From: Achatina immaculata
Taxonomy: Eukaryota > Mollusca > Gastropoda > Stylommatophora > Achatinidae
Length of the DNA: 64,000 bases
Reading direction: 5' to 3'
Assembly (NCBI GenBank): GCA_009760885.1
Contig: CM019704.1
Location: forward strand, 11,988,303-12,052,302
Shown here: one piece after another, positions 30,979 to 42,765 of the stretch
Numbering within the stretch: position 1 is the stretch's first letter
Layout: every line of letters begins with the position of its first letter
Position numbers and translations under genes: made by a program
The notes under the pieces: model-generated
Databases searched by the model: none
Seen by the model: the letters and a program-made list of their open reading frames with translations, nothing else
What the model was told of the DNA's origin: nothing

Positions 30979-32273
30979 CGAGGGGTGATTGATAAGTTCT
31001 CGGCATAAAGTACAACAGATTATTTGTGGACAACTTTTTTGGGTTATTTCTCAACATAGTCTCCTTGCAGGGTTTATGCATTTGGTCCAGCGATCCTGGA
31101 GCATACAGATCCCTTCTTTGTAAAAGTCAGCATCTTGTGCCAGTAGAAAGTGGTCTATAGTATGAATGACGTCATCATCCGAAGAAGATTTGCGACCACT
31201 GAGCTCCTTTTTGAGTTTGGTAAACAGGCAAAAGTCCGAGGGAGCCAAATCTGAGGAATAAGGAGGATGTTCAAGAAGCTGGAAGCCACATTCATGAATG
31301 ACAGCCACTGCCACCACCGACTTGTGAACTGGAGCATTGTCTTGATGAAAGATGACTCCTCTCTTCAATTTTCCTCGGTGCTTTTCCTTCAGTTTGACCC
31401 GCAGTTGCTTCACAAGATTAGCGTAATAGGCCCCGGTGACTGTTCTGCCCTTTTGAAGATAGTCTACCAATAGCACACCTTCTGAATCCCAAAAGATGGA
31501 AGCCATCATTTTGCCTGCAGACAGAACCACCCTTGCTTTCTTTGGAGGTGGGGATCCATGGTGTTTCCACTGCTTTGACTGTTCTTTGGTTTCTGGTTGA
31601 AAACGATGAACCCAAGTCTTATCCATAGTCACAAATTGCTGAATAAACTTTTCAGGATCTGCAGAAAAATGGCCAAGATTGTCTCTTGACATATTGAGAC
31701 GCTGTCGTCTGTGATCAGCTCCAAGAAGTTTCGAGACCCACCGAGCAGAGACCTTTGTCATTTGAAGATCATTGTGAATAATGGCATGAACACATACCTG
31801 GGAGATGCCCAACTCAGTAGCAATGTACCGCTCAGTTAGTCGTCGATCCTTTATTATCATGTCATGGATTCTGCTGGTGGTTTCATCGGTGGTTACCGTT
31901 CTTGGTCTTCTTGGACGGGGATCATCTTCCAGACTCTCTCTTCTATGTTTGAAATGAGTTGTCCTTTTCTTCACTGTGCTGTAAGAAGGGGCACTCTCCC
32001 CTAGAGTCTTTACCATATCCTCATGGATCTCCTTCAATGAAAAGCCCTTGATGCAGAGGTAGCGAATGATTGCTCGATGAGAAATTTTATCCATTTTCTC
32101 AATTTCTGCCACCCCTTTACCACTTCAGTAGGCTGTAAAAAAAATTGATTGCAGTTAATTTCTTGAAACTTGGCGTTTAATCTTACATTAACCTGATCTA
32201 CAAATGCACCTAATATTAACTGCGTGTTTCAAGTATTTCTACCTTATGTCGAGAACTTATCAATCAACCCTCT
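30979..32273 (-). mobile_element. Complete mariner transposon
   Basis: A 1295-bp element flanked by TA on both sides (30977-30978 and 32274-32275). The terminal inverted repeats are about 30 bp: left CGAGGGGTGATTGATAAGTT, right (inward) AGAGGGTTGATTGATAAGTT, then TCTCGRCATAARGTA-like. It contains one uninterrupted transposase gene. Confidence 0.93.
31051..32112 (-). CDS. Mariner transposase, intact
   Basis: A 353-aa cut-and-paste transposase. The N-terminal paired-type DNA-binding region (about 10-115) includes GFSLKEIHEDM and SYSTVKKRTTHFK. A basic linker RPRRPRT lies at 66-72. The catalytic domain has D164 (MDKTWVH), D258 (HQDNAPVH) and D293 (LAPSDF), a perfect D34D spacing that defines mariner. 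There is no stop or frameshift, and its length fits the family (about 340-355 aa). It is probably active or only recently silenced. Confidence 0.93.
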   Translation of the reverse strand: MAEIEKMDKISHRAIIRYLCIKGFSLKEIHEDMVKTLGESAPSYSTVKKRTTHFKHRRESLEDDPRPRRPRTVTTDETTSRIHDMIIKDRRLTERYIATELGISQVCVHAIIHNDLQMTKVSARWVSKLLGADHRRQRLNMSRDNLGHFSADPEKFIQQFVTMDKTWVHRFQPETKEQSKQWKHHGSPPPKKARVVLSAGKMMASIFWDSEGVLLVDYLQKGRTVTGAYYANLVKQLRVKLKEKHRGKLKRGVIFHQDNAPVHKSVVAVAVIHECGFQLLEHPPYSSDLAPSDFCLFTKLKKELSGRKSSSDDDVIHTIDHFLLAQDADFYKEGICMLQDRWTKCINPARRLC

Positions 32274-32870
32274 TAGGCCCCCCCACCCCCGATCGCCACC
32301 TTCTCTTCTTCACTGGCGACCTATTGGATCTTGTCCTATTCACCAGTTTCACATTTTCTCCTTGCAGGTGTTTATGTTCTTCATTCATTATCTCTCCGCT
32401 TCCACTTTCTCCCTGTCCCCCTCCCCCGACACCTTCTCCTCTAACGGCTATTATGTTTCTATCTCCCTTCCCCCACCTGTTTCCCTCCGTCTCTCCACCT
32501 ATTCTTTACGATTGGGTCTATCGGCTTATCCTTTGTGTTAACCCACGTGGTCTCTATGGCTCATCTAGTGGACACGCATTTCTGTGTGTTTCCTACTTTT
32601 GAAGGATGCCACAGTAAGGTAAGTTTTTCGTTTAGTTATACGTTTTTGTCTCGTTTGTGTATGTAATCTTCGAAAAAGGCTCACGCCGAAATTTCAGATG
32701 TTGTATGTTTTTCATTTATACATTCTCATCTCGCTCTCATACGTTCTATTCTTTTTATCAGTTTTTTCACTTTACTCACTCCTTCTGCTACCGTGTAAAA
32801 CTGCACCATACACCTCTATATACCTTTATTATGCCGCCATATGCCTTTATCAAGAATAAATACGGCTAAG

Positions 32871-33130
32871 AGGTCTTGGCCACGAAGTGAAGAAATTAAT
32901 CTGGCCAGATAGAGTCTGTCTGCCCGTGTTCATGTTCTTGTCAAGTCGACCTGTACCAGTGTCAGGCTTTACTCATTGCTCCATTATCGTCGTTCTCGTC
33001 TTTCACAAATTCTTATCGCCGAAACATTAGCTTGCTACTGTTTGTTTTACATTTCTGAGTGTTCATATCAGTTCCGCATATGTCACCATCTTCTCACTGT
33101 AGAACTACACCATACCAGCTTTGCTTATTT
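32871..33130. other. PLE-derived scraps before the 48-bp satellite
   Basis: Includes TTATCGCCGAAACATTAG (about 33015), resembling the conserved stem motif of the PLE ends, and GTAGAACTACACCATACCAG (33099), resembling both the PLE tail and the satellite unit. No gene is seen. Confidence 0.4.
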
Positions 33131-36100
33131 CTAGTAGAAATAGTAAAACTACACCATACATCTCTGGCTATATCTACTAGAATTATTAAAACTATACCAT
33201 ATATCTCTGATTATCTCTACTCTACTAGAACTAGTAAAACTACACCATACATCTCTGATTATCTCTACTCTGCTAGAACTAGTAAAACTACACCATACAT
33301 CTCTGATTATCTCTACTCTGCTAGAACTAGTAAAACTACACTATACATCTCTGATTATCTCTACTCTGCTAGAACTAGTAAAACTACACTATATATCTCT
33401 GATTATCTCTACTCTGCTAGAACTAGTAAAACTACACTATACATCTCTGATTATCTCTACTCCACTAGAACTAGTAAAACTACACCATACATCTCTGATT
33501 ATCTCTACTCTACTAGGACTAGTAAAACTACACTATACATCTCTGATTATCTCTACTCTGCTAGAACTAGTAAAACTACACTATACATCTCTGATTATCT
33601 CTACTCTGCTAGAACTAGTAAAACTACACTATACATCTCTGATTATCTCTAATCTACTAGAACTAGTAAAACTACACTATACATCTCTGATTATCTCTAC
33701 TCTACTAGAACTAGTAAAACTACACCATACCTCTCTGATTATCTCTACTCTGCTAGAACTAGTAAAACTACACCATACATCTCTGATTATCTCTACTCTA
33801 CTAGAACTAGTAAAACTACACTATACATCTCTGATTATCTCTACTCTACTAGAACTAGTAAAACTACACCATATATCTCTGATTATCTCTACTCTGCTAG
33901 AACTAGTAAAACTACACTATACATCTCTGATTATCTCTACTCCACTAGAACTAGTAAAACTACACCATACATCTCTGATTATCTCTACTCTACTAGGACT
34001 AGTAAAACTACACTATACATCTCTGATTATCTCTACTCTGCTAGAACTAGTAAAACTACACTATACATCTCTGATTATCTCTACTCTGCTAGAACTAGTA
34101 AAACTACACTATACATCTCTGATTATCTCTAATCTACTAGAACTAGTAAAACTACACTATACATCTCTGATTATCTCTACTCTACTAGAACTAGTAAAAC
34201 TACACCATACCTCTCTGATTATCTCTACTCTGCTAGAACTAGTAAAACTACACCATACATCTCTGATTATCTCTACTCTACTAGAACTAGTAAAACTACA
34301 CTATACATCTCTGATTATCTCTACTCTACTAGAACTAGTAAAACTACACCATACTTCTCTGATTATCTCTACTCTGCTAGAACTAGTAAAACTACACCAT
34401 ACGTCTCTGATTATCTCTACTCTGCTAGAACTAGTAAAACTACACATACTCTGATTATCTCTACTCTACTAGAACTAGTAAAACTACACCATACATCTCT
34501 GATTATCTCTACTCTACTAGAACTAGTAAAACTACACCATACATCTCTGATTATCTCTACTCTACTAGAACTATTAAAACTACACCATACATCTCTGATT
34601 ATCTCTACTCTGCTAGAACTAGTAAAACTACACCATACATCTCTGATTATCTCTACTCTGCTAGAACTAGTAAAACTACACCATACATCTCTGATTATCT
34701 CTACTCTGCTAGAACTAGTAAAACTACACTATACATCTCTGATTATCTCTACTCTGCTAGAACTAGTAAAACTACACTATACATCTCTGATTATCTCTAC
34801 TCTACTAGAACTAGTAAAACTACACTATACATCTCTGATTATCTCTACTCTACTAGAACTAGTAAAACTACACCATACTTCTCTGATTATCTCTACTCTG
34901 CTAGAACTAGTAAAACTACACCATACATCTCTGATTATCTCTACTCTGCTAGAACTAGTAAAACTACACCATACTTCTCTGATTATCTCTACTCTGCTAG
35001 AACTAGTAAAACTACACCATACATCTCTGATTATCTCTACTCTGCTAGAACTAGTAAAACTACACCATACATCTCTGATTATCTCTACTCTGCTAGAACT
35101 AGTAAAACTACACCTACATCTCTGATTATCCTACTCTGCTAGAACTAGTAAAACTACACCATACATCTCTGATTATCTCTACTCTGCTAGAACTAGTAAA
35201 ACTACACTATACATCTCTGATTATCTCTACTCTGCTAGAACTAGTAAAACTACACTATACATCTCTGATTATCTCTACTCTGCTAGAACTAGTAAAACTA
35301 CCATACATCTCTGATTATCTCTACTCTGCTAGAACTAGTAAAACTACACTATACATCTCTGATTATCTCTACTCTGCTAGAACTAGTAAAACTACACTAT
35401 ACATCTTGATTATCTCTACTCTGCTAGAACTAGTAAAACTACACTATAATCTCTGATTATCTCTACTCTGCTAGAACTAGTAAAACTACACTATACATCT
35501 TGATTATCTCTACTCTGCTAGAACTAGTAAAACTACACTATACATCTCTGATTATCTCTACTCTCTGCTAGAACTAGTAAAACTACACTATACATCTCTG
35601 ATTATCTACTCTACTAGAACTAGTAAAACTACACATACATCTCTGATATCTCTACTCTACTAGAACTAGTAAAACTACACATACATCTCTGATTTCTCTA
35701 CTCTACTAGAACTAGTAAAACTACCATACATCTCTGATTATCTACTCTGCTAGAACTAGTAAAACTACACCTACATCTCTGATTATCTCTACTCTGCTAG
35801 AACTATAAAACTACACCATACATCTCTGATATCTCTACTCTGCTAGAACTAGTAAAACTACACCATACATCTCTGATTATCTCTACTCTACTAGAACTAG
35901 TAAAACTACACCATACATCTCTGATTATCTCTACTCTGCTAGAACTAGTAAAACTACACCATACATCTCTGATTATCTCTACTCTGCTAGAACTAGTAAA
36001 ACTACACCATACATCTCTGATTATCTCTACTCTGCTAGAACTAGTAAAACTACACTATACATCTCTGATTATCTCTACTCTGCTAGAACTAGTAAAACTA

Positions 36101-37437
36101 CACTATACATCTCTGATTATCTCTACTCTGCTAGAACTAGTAAAACTACACTATACATCTGATTATCTCTACTCTGCTAGAACTAGTAAAACTACACTAT
36201 ACATCTCTGATTATCTCTACTCTACTAGAACTAGTAAAACTACACTATACATCTCTGATTATCTCTACTCTACTAGAACTAGTAAAACTACACTATACAT
36301 CTCTGATTATCTCTACTCTACTAGAACTAGTAAAACTACACCATACATCTCTGATTATCTCTACTCTGCTAGAACTAGTAAAACTACACCATACATCTCT
36401 GATTATCTCTACTCTGCTAGAACTAGTAAAACTACACCATACATCTCTGATTATCTCTACTCTGCTAGAACTAGTAAAACTACACCATACATCTCTGATT
36501 ATCTCTACTCTACTAGAACTAGTAAAACTACACCATACATCTCTGATTATCTCTACTCTGCTAGAACTAGTAAAACTACACCATACATCTCTGATTATCT
36601 CTACTCTGCTAGAACTAGTAAAACTACACCATACATCTCTGATTATCTCTACTCTGCTAGAACTATTAAAACTACACCATACATCTCTGATTATCTCTAC
36701 TCTGCTAGAACTAGTAAAACTACACCATACATCTCTGATTATCTCTACTCTGCTAGAACTAGTAAAACTACACCATACATCTCTGATTATCTCTACTCTG
36801 CTAGAACTAGTAAAACTACACTATACATCTCTGATTATCTCTACTGCTAGAACTAGTAAAACTACACTATACATCTCTGATTATCTCTACTCTGCTAGAA
36901 CTAGTAAAACTACACTATACATCTCTGATTATCTCTACTCTGCTAGAACTAGTAAAACTACACTATACATCTCTGATTATCTCTACTCTGCTAGAACTAG
37001 TAAAACTACACTATACATCTCTGATTATCTCTACTCTGCTAGAACTAGTAAAACTACACTATACATCTCTGATTATCTCTACTCTGCTAGAACTAGTAAA
37101 ACTACACTATACATCTCTGATTATCTCTACTCTGCTAGAACTAGTAAAACTACACTATACATCTCTGATTATCTCTACTCTGCTAGAACTAGTAAAACTA
37201 CACTATACATCTCTGATTATCTCTACTCTGCTAGAACTAGTAAAACTACACTATACATCTCTGATTATCTCTACTCTGCTAGAACTAGTAAAACTACACT
37301 ATACATCTCTGATTATCTCTACTCTACTAGAACTAGTAAAACTACACTATACATCTCTGATTATCTCTACTAGAACTAGTAAAACTACACTATACATCTC
37401 TGATTATGTCTACTAGAACAAATAAAACTAAGCTATA
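33130..37437. repeat. 48-bp satellite, about 90 units
   Basis: The unit contains CTAGAACTAGTAAAACTACA, CCATACATCT and CTGATTATCTCTACTCTG. Units at the left edge diverge (ATTTCTAGTAGAAATAG). The C/T (ACACCATAC or ACACTATAC) and A/G (CTACTAG or CTGCTAG) positions sort into blocks; 33420-33860 recurs at 33900-34340. Single-base deletions cluster at about 35100-35840. CTAGAACTAG is a near-palindrome. Confidence 0.97.
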
Positions 37438-38055
37438 CATCTCTATGTGTAACATTAAATGAAGTAAAGAATACGTTTGTCACACTTGATGAAGTAAAAT
37501 ACATGTCTGTCACATATGATGAAGTAAAGTACACGTTTGTCACACGTTATGACATAAGGTATATGTTTATCACACTTTCTGAAGTAAGTATACCCTTGTC
37601 ACGCCTGATGAAATAAAGTATATGTTTGTTACAGTTGATGACATGAAGTACACGTTTGTAACACTTGATGAAGTACAATATACGTTTGTCCCACTTGATG
37701 AAATAAAGTATGGGTGTGTAACACTTGCTAAAGTAAAGTACACGGTCATCACACTTAATGGAGTATAGTATACATGTGTCAAAACTTGAAGAAGTAAATT
37801 ATACGTTTGTCACACTTGAAGAAGTAAAGTATACGTTTGTCACACTTGATGAAGTGAAGTATATGTTTGTCACACTTGAAGAAGTAAAGTATACGTTTGT
37901 CACACTTGAAGAAGTAAAGTATACGTTTGTCACACTTGAAGAAGTAAAGTATACGTTTGTCACACTTGAAGAAGTAAAGTATACATTTGTCACACTTAAT
38001 GAAGTAAAGTATACCTTTGTCACACTTGATGAAGTGAAGTAAGTGTTCTTAAACT
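37438..38055. repeat. 30-bp minisatellite, about 20 units
   Basis: The unit contains GAAGTAAAGTATACGTTTGT and CACACTTGAT or CACACTTGAA. The left units are diverged, the right ones nearly identical. The open frames on both strands are artefacts of the 30-bp period. Confidence 0.95.
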
Positions 38056-38159
38056 TGGTCATCTGACCAAAATGTCACACCTTACACTTAACAATAAGTT
38101 TTTTAAAAATAAAATATGTTCTGTAAACACACACACACGCAAATTAGGAGATAAACATA

Positions 38160-38947
38160 AGAGACAACGTAATATAGAACAGTGTAACAAAACGAAAAAT
38201 CATGTAGATGTAATGTAGAACTATGTATATGTAAAAATATGAAATGTAGAACAATGTAACGTAGAAAAATGAAATGTAGAACAATGCAATGTAGAATGAT
38301 GAAATATAGAACAACGGAATGTAAAAAAATGAAATATAGAACAAGGAGATGTAGAAAGATGAAATACAGAACAATGTAATGTAGAAAGATGAAATGTAGA
38401 ACAATGTAATGCAGAAAGATGAAGTAGAAAACAATGTAATGTAGAAAGATGAAACAGACAGCAGGGTAATTTAGAAAGATGAAATATAAAACAATTTAAT
38501 ATAGAAAGATGAAATATAGAACAATGAGATGTAGAAAGATGAAATACAGAACAATGTAATGTAGAAAGATTAAACGTAGAACAGTGAAATGTGGAAAGAT
38601 GAAATGTAGAACAATGTAATGTAGAAAGATGAATTAGACAACAATGTAATGTAGAAAGATAAAATAGACAACATGGTAATGGTGAAAGATGAAATATAGA
38701 ACAGTGTAATAGTGAATGATGAAATGTTGCACAATGAAATGTAGAAAGATGAAATGTAGAACAATGTAATGTAGAAAGATTAAATGTAGAACAATGTAAT
38801 GTAGAAAGATGAATTAGACAACAATGTAATATAGAAAGATGAAACAGACAACAGTGTAAAAGATGAAATATAGAACAGTGTAATAGTGAAAGATGAAATG
38901 TTGCACAATGAAATGTAGAAATATGAAATGTAGAACAATGTAATATA
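38160..38947. repeat. 30-bp minisatellite (part 1), about 26 units
   Basis: The unit contains GTAGAAAGATGAAATGTAGA and ACAATGTAAT. It continues in phase at 40914 after the mariner insertion. Confidence 0.95.
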
Positions 38948-39850
38948 CAAGGAACGTTCATAAACTAATGCATCACATCATGTTTTTCAGCTAATAATGA
39001 AGATAGAAGCGCGAAATTTTGCACACTTTAAATATGGCATGTGCCGATTGTGTGAACCAAATTGCACCGCAACAGGCCAAAGAATATGGCTGCCCTAAAT
39101 GTTGAAATGGAGCGTGTTAGCAACTTGCGGTATAAGCAGCGAATTGTGATAGAATTTCTCGTTGCAGAGAAGGAAACTGTTGTGAACATTCACAAGCGTC
39201 TATGTGATGTGTATGGAAGTTTTGCAGTCGACAGGAGTACAGTCAGTCGCTGGGTTCAGAGAATCAAAGAATCAATAAGTGGAGATAAGGAGTTGCATGA
39301 TCGGCCGCGCTGTGGACGTCCTGCCACAGCCACCAAGGCAGAAATGTTGAAATGCGCTGAGGGCATTATTCTTACTGATAGATGTATCACTACTTAACAA
39401 TTGGCCTTAAAGCTGTCAGTCAGCAATGATAGTGCAAATGCAGCTATAAAAGCTCTCGGATTTTCTAAAGTTTGCGCAAGATGGGTTCCTCGAAGTCTCA
39501 CAGATGACAATCGATTGCAAAGGAAAGCAGGTTCTTCTGAATTGTTGGAGCATTTCAATGCTGAGGGAGAGAACCTTTTGGCTAAGATCGTAACAGGTGA
39601 CTAAATCTGGGCACATCATTTTGAATCTGAGACAAAAAGACAGTCAATGGAGTGGCATCATCCACAATCACCATGAAGAAAGAAATTCAAGACAACTCCT
39701 TCAGCTGGAAAGGTCATGATCACTGTCTTTTGGGACATTGAAGGTGTGATTCTTGTGGCTGTTATGCCAAGAGGAGAGACAATAAATTCGCAAGCTTACA
39801 TTAAGACATTGAAAAAACTCAATCAACATTTTTGCAGAGTTCGGCCCTAC

Positions 39851-39861
39851 AAGAATCCAGC
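39851..39861. other. Target site duplication of the miniature PLE (left)
   Basis: AAGAATCCAGC here and AAGACTCCAGC at 40479-40489 flank the PLE insert: an 11-bp duplication with one mismatch, in mariner coding sequence. Confidence 0.8.
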
Positions 39862-40478
39862 TGTAACACATAATAATTAGTGTATAAGTATACAACTATA
39901 CACGAAGCACTGCAGTAAAGCTGTGATACCAAAATGTATAAACTAGCAAAAAAGTAGGAGCAGCTTTATTATTTAACAAGTACAAAGTTGTGATGTTTCG
40001 GCAAGAGCCTTAATCATACAAAAACCTACAGAACTCATTTGTTACACATGATTCAGAACCTCCTCACAGCATCACATTACAACCCCTCTACCCTAACTAT
40101 AATCATCTATTTCACCGTCTCCTGGCTAGGTTTACATTGGACCTCTCTCTCTCCCCTCCACAGTTTCCCCACCCACCACCGCCAGTTACGACCCACAGAC
40201 CACACATCACAAGTCTCCATTTAAAAAGTCTCTACACCCTACCATGCTCATTTCTGACACACAGCGTCGAACAAGCCACATCTTCTTAAAGTTACAGCTA
40301 AGTGCTCTGTTCATTATTATGTTGTTAAATAGCATTTGTGTGAATCTATACTTTATCTCCTCTCTCCATTTCTTTGCTCTGTATATTTTTGTATGATTAA
40401 GGCTCACGCCTAAACGTCAAAACTTTGTAATCGTTAAGTAATAAAGCTGCTCCTACTTTTTTTCCTAGTTTATACACT
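39862..40478 (+). mobile_element. Miniature Penelope-like element with inverted termini
   Basis: 617 bp with no coding domain. The right half is the plus-strand 3' region and terminal repeat; its complement is found at 46640-46925 in the larger PLE. The left end carries the same terminal repeat inverted, with ~50 extra bases (ACTATACACGAAGCACTGCA). Stem motifs lie at 39992-40017 (minus) and 40393-40418 (plus; the latter has CCTAAAC in place of CCGAAAC). Confidence 0.85.
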
Positions 40479-40913
40479 AAGACTCCAGCAGACCTGCTTC
40501 TCCTTCACGACAATGCGCGCCCTAACACAAGTCTGGCAACACGGGAAGCAATCATCAAATTTCGATTGGACGGTATTACCCCTTCCACCCCATAGTCCCG
40601 ATATGGCACCCTCTGATTTCCATCTGTCTGGTCCACTTAAAGATGCACTCCGAGGGGTAAGATTTGAAAATGAAGAAGGAGTGATTCATGCAGCGAAGAA
40701 ATGGCTACATAATCAAGAGAAACTTGGTATGGGCTATGAATACATGCACTTGTTTCGCGCTGGCGTAAAGCCGTACAATTGATGGGGGTTATGTTGAATA
40801 ATACCGATGTTTACATGACATTTCCATGTATATTTTGTATAAATTTCATGCATTTTGAATAAACAGCTCCTGAGAATAACGATGTGGTGCATTACTTTCT
40901 GAATGCCCCTCTA

Positions 40914-41013
40914 GAAAGATGAAATTTTGAACAATGAAATCTAGAAAGATGAAATGTAGAACAATGTAATGTAGAAAGATGAAATGTAGAACAATGTAAT
41001 GTAGAAAGATAAA
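40914..41013. repeat. 30-bp minisatellite (part 2)
   Basis: About 3.3 units of the array interrupted at 38947. Confidence 0.95.
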
Positions 41014-41099
41014 AAAAATCAAATACCACAAAACAAAGCACTTGTCTAAAACGTGTGACTGACAGATCAAGCAAATAATTGACTCCGTTTATGTCCGTG

Positions 41100-42070
41100 A
41101 CAGAAGGCGCTGCTGTAAGTAGCTACCGTATTTACTCTAATAACCGCACAAAATGACACATTTTCTTTGGACTGCTTGCCTCCTGCAGAAAAGACACGAA
41201 CATTTCCTCCTGCATGGCTTGCACTAGAAATATCTAGAAATATTATCTAGAAATATTATCTAGAAATATTATCTAGAAATAATACTTAAAATACGCATCA
41301 TATTTTTGTCATATTTGATGAATGTTTGTTTAACGGTGCTTTGGATGCTGTTTGTGTCGGTAGCTGTGACAGATTAGTGACACTTTGAATCTGCTTCCAG
41401 CTGTGACAAGTTAGTGACACTTTGAACCTATGTTAGCAGCTGTGACAAGTTAGTGACACTTTGAACCTGTGTTGGCAGCTATGAATCACGTGATACAAGA
41501 ACTGTTTGTCTCTTCCCGTGCCAGAGACCCAGACGCGGACGTTTCGTGTCTGCTAACGTAAAAGCGCGAGTCTTGGTAAGTGTAGGGGGTGTAGTTGTAA
41601 AAGTGAATGTAACAAAGTATTTCCATGTTTAAAGTCTTGGTAAGTGTAGGGGGTGTAGTTGTAAAAGTGAATGTAACAAAGTATTTCCATGTTTAAAGTA
41701 TACGTTGAATGCTTCTAAATAAATGTATGAAGATTTCATAAATACAGTTTTTTTTTCGGAAAAAAGAAGTGTGAAAATAGGAGAACATTTTTAGCACCAG
41801 CAACAACAAAAAAAGATGATGATTGCATCCTACATACCATCGGCGATATCTACATCTACTTGTAGATCTATACGATCTTGTCTTGTGATGATATGTGGCA
41901 TGCTCACTAAAATAATGTCTGAAATGTCATGGGGCATGTCTGTATGCCTATCTACATCACAAAACATTGAAAATCCTAAATAGAAACTTAGAATTTCACA
42001 TTCGTTGCTAACCACGCTTCCAAGTGAACGAAAAAAGTCACTGGAAATGCGTAAATAAAACGTTTACAAT
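41100..42070 (-). mobile_element. Unclassified dispersed repeat, copy 1
   Basis: On the minus strand it shares an ORF segment (FSMFCDVDRHTDMP) and the non-coding motif AACGTCCGC...GGCACG(G/A)GAAGAG with the plus-strand segment at 59200-59910. The outer end contains ACCGTATTTACTCTAATAAC, similar in style to DNA-transposon termini. Inside are short tandem repeats: TAGAAATATTATC (41214-41285), GCTGTGACAAGTTAGTGACA (about 41372-41478), and a 63-bp doublet with CTTGGTAAGTGTAGGGGGTG (41570-41695). Its class is unknown. Confidence 0.45.
41830..42015 (-). pseudogene. Short ORF of the dispersed repeat (61 aa)
   Basis: No family is recognised. The shared core with 59316-59492 is F-S-x-F-x-D-V-D-R-x-x-D-M/I-P followed by a spaced isoleucine- and aspartate-rich tail, which argues that a coding segment was spread by this repeat. 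Confidence 0.35.
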
Positions 42071-42210
42071 AGCTTATTTTAATGAAACAAAGCATGGGTC
42101 ACAAATGTGACTCTCGGCAGGGAACGCTTATATGGGAAGAGTCGCAAACGCCACTTCCGGCAGGGAAAGTGTTGTCTGTCTGCAGGAATCGCCGGAAGCA
42201 GCTTGGTACA

Positions 42211-42765
42211 GAATGTAGCTCAGAACAAGCTACAACTACTAAACATTACACATCACTCTCATAGACATGGAGAATGTAGCTCAGAACAAGCTACAACTAC
42301 TAAATATTACACATCACTCTCCTAGACACTGGAGAATGTAGCTCAGAACAAACTACAACTACTAAATATTACACATCACTCTCCTAGACACTGGAGAATG
42401 TAGCTCACAACAAACTACAACTACTAAATATTACACATCACTCTCCTAGACACTGGAGAATGTAGCTCACAACAAACTACAACTATTAAATATTACACAT
42501 CACTCTCCTAGACACTGGAGAATGTAGCTCACAACAAGCTACAACTATTAAATATTACACATTACTCTCTTAGACACTGGAGAATGTAGCTCAGAACAAG
42601 CTACAACTACTAAATATTACACATCACTCTCTTAGACACTGGAGAATGTAGCTCACAACAAGCTACAACTATTAAATATTACACATCACTCTCCTAGACA
42701 CTGGAGAATGTAGCTCAGAACAAGCTACAATTACTAAATATTACACATCACTCTTCCAGACACTA
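42211..42765. repeat. 62-bp minisatellite, about 9 units
   Basis: The unit contains GAGAATGTAGCTCAGAACAA, GCTACAACTACTAAATATTA and CACATCACTCTCCTAGACAC. GTAGCT...AGCTAC within each unit can form a 6-bp stem with a 7-base loop. In units with CTCACAACAAACTAC the stem is shortened. Confidence 0.95.

Larger units (their letters stand above)
28386..32870. mobile_element. Head-to-head pair of Penelope-like elements, interrupted by mariner
   Basis: A minus-strand PLE (about 29878 down to 28386) and a plus-strand PLE (about 29880 up to 30978, resuming 32276-32870) meet near 29878 and share sequence in inverted orientation. Shared marks include the G/C run and GCGACCTA/TAGGTCGCC region (about 28905-29030 and 32280-32330), CACACAGAAATGCGTGTCCA (28738) and its complement (32570), and AAAAAGGCT(C/A)ACGCCGAAAT (about 28635 reverse, 32674 forward). 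Both are 5' truncated or broken. The mariner at 30979-32273 later split the plus-strand copy. Confidence 0.8.
39086..40782 (+). pseudogene. Mariner transposase, broken and split
   Basis: The paired-type N-terminus (NIHKRLCDVYGSFAVDRSTV) is readable. Stops fall at 39395-39397, at about 39601 (directly after the first catalytic aspartate, TGD*), and near 39675. The frame reaches RVRPYKNPA and is then cut by the PLE. After it, LLLHDNARPN (second aspartate) and, one frameshift later, SPDMAPSDFHL (third aspartate) can be read. It belongs to a different mariner subfamily from the intact copy at 31.05 kb. Confidence 0.85.
38948..40911 (+). mobile_element. Decayed mariner inserted in the minisatellite, carrying a PLE
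   Basis: The inverted ends are CAAGGAACGTTCATAAACTA (left) and, inward from the right, GAGGGGCATTCAGAAAGTAA, both followed by ATGCAYCAC. TA lies on both sides (38946-38947 and 40912-40913), and the minisatellite resumes in register. Without the 617-bp PLE the element is about 1.34 kb, the normal mariner size. Confidence 0.9.

Noticed and set aside
33130..37437. CRISPR-like array
   Set aside because: Repeats are directly adjacent with no unique spacers, the genome is eukaryotic, and no cas genes are present.
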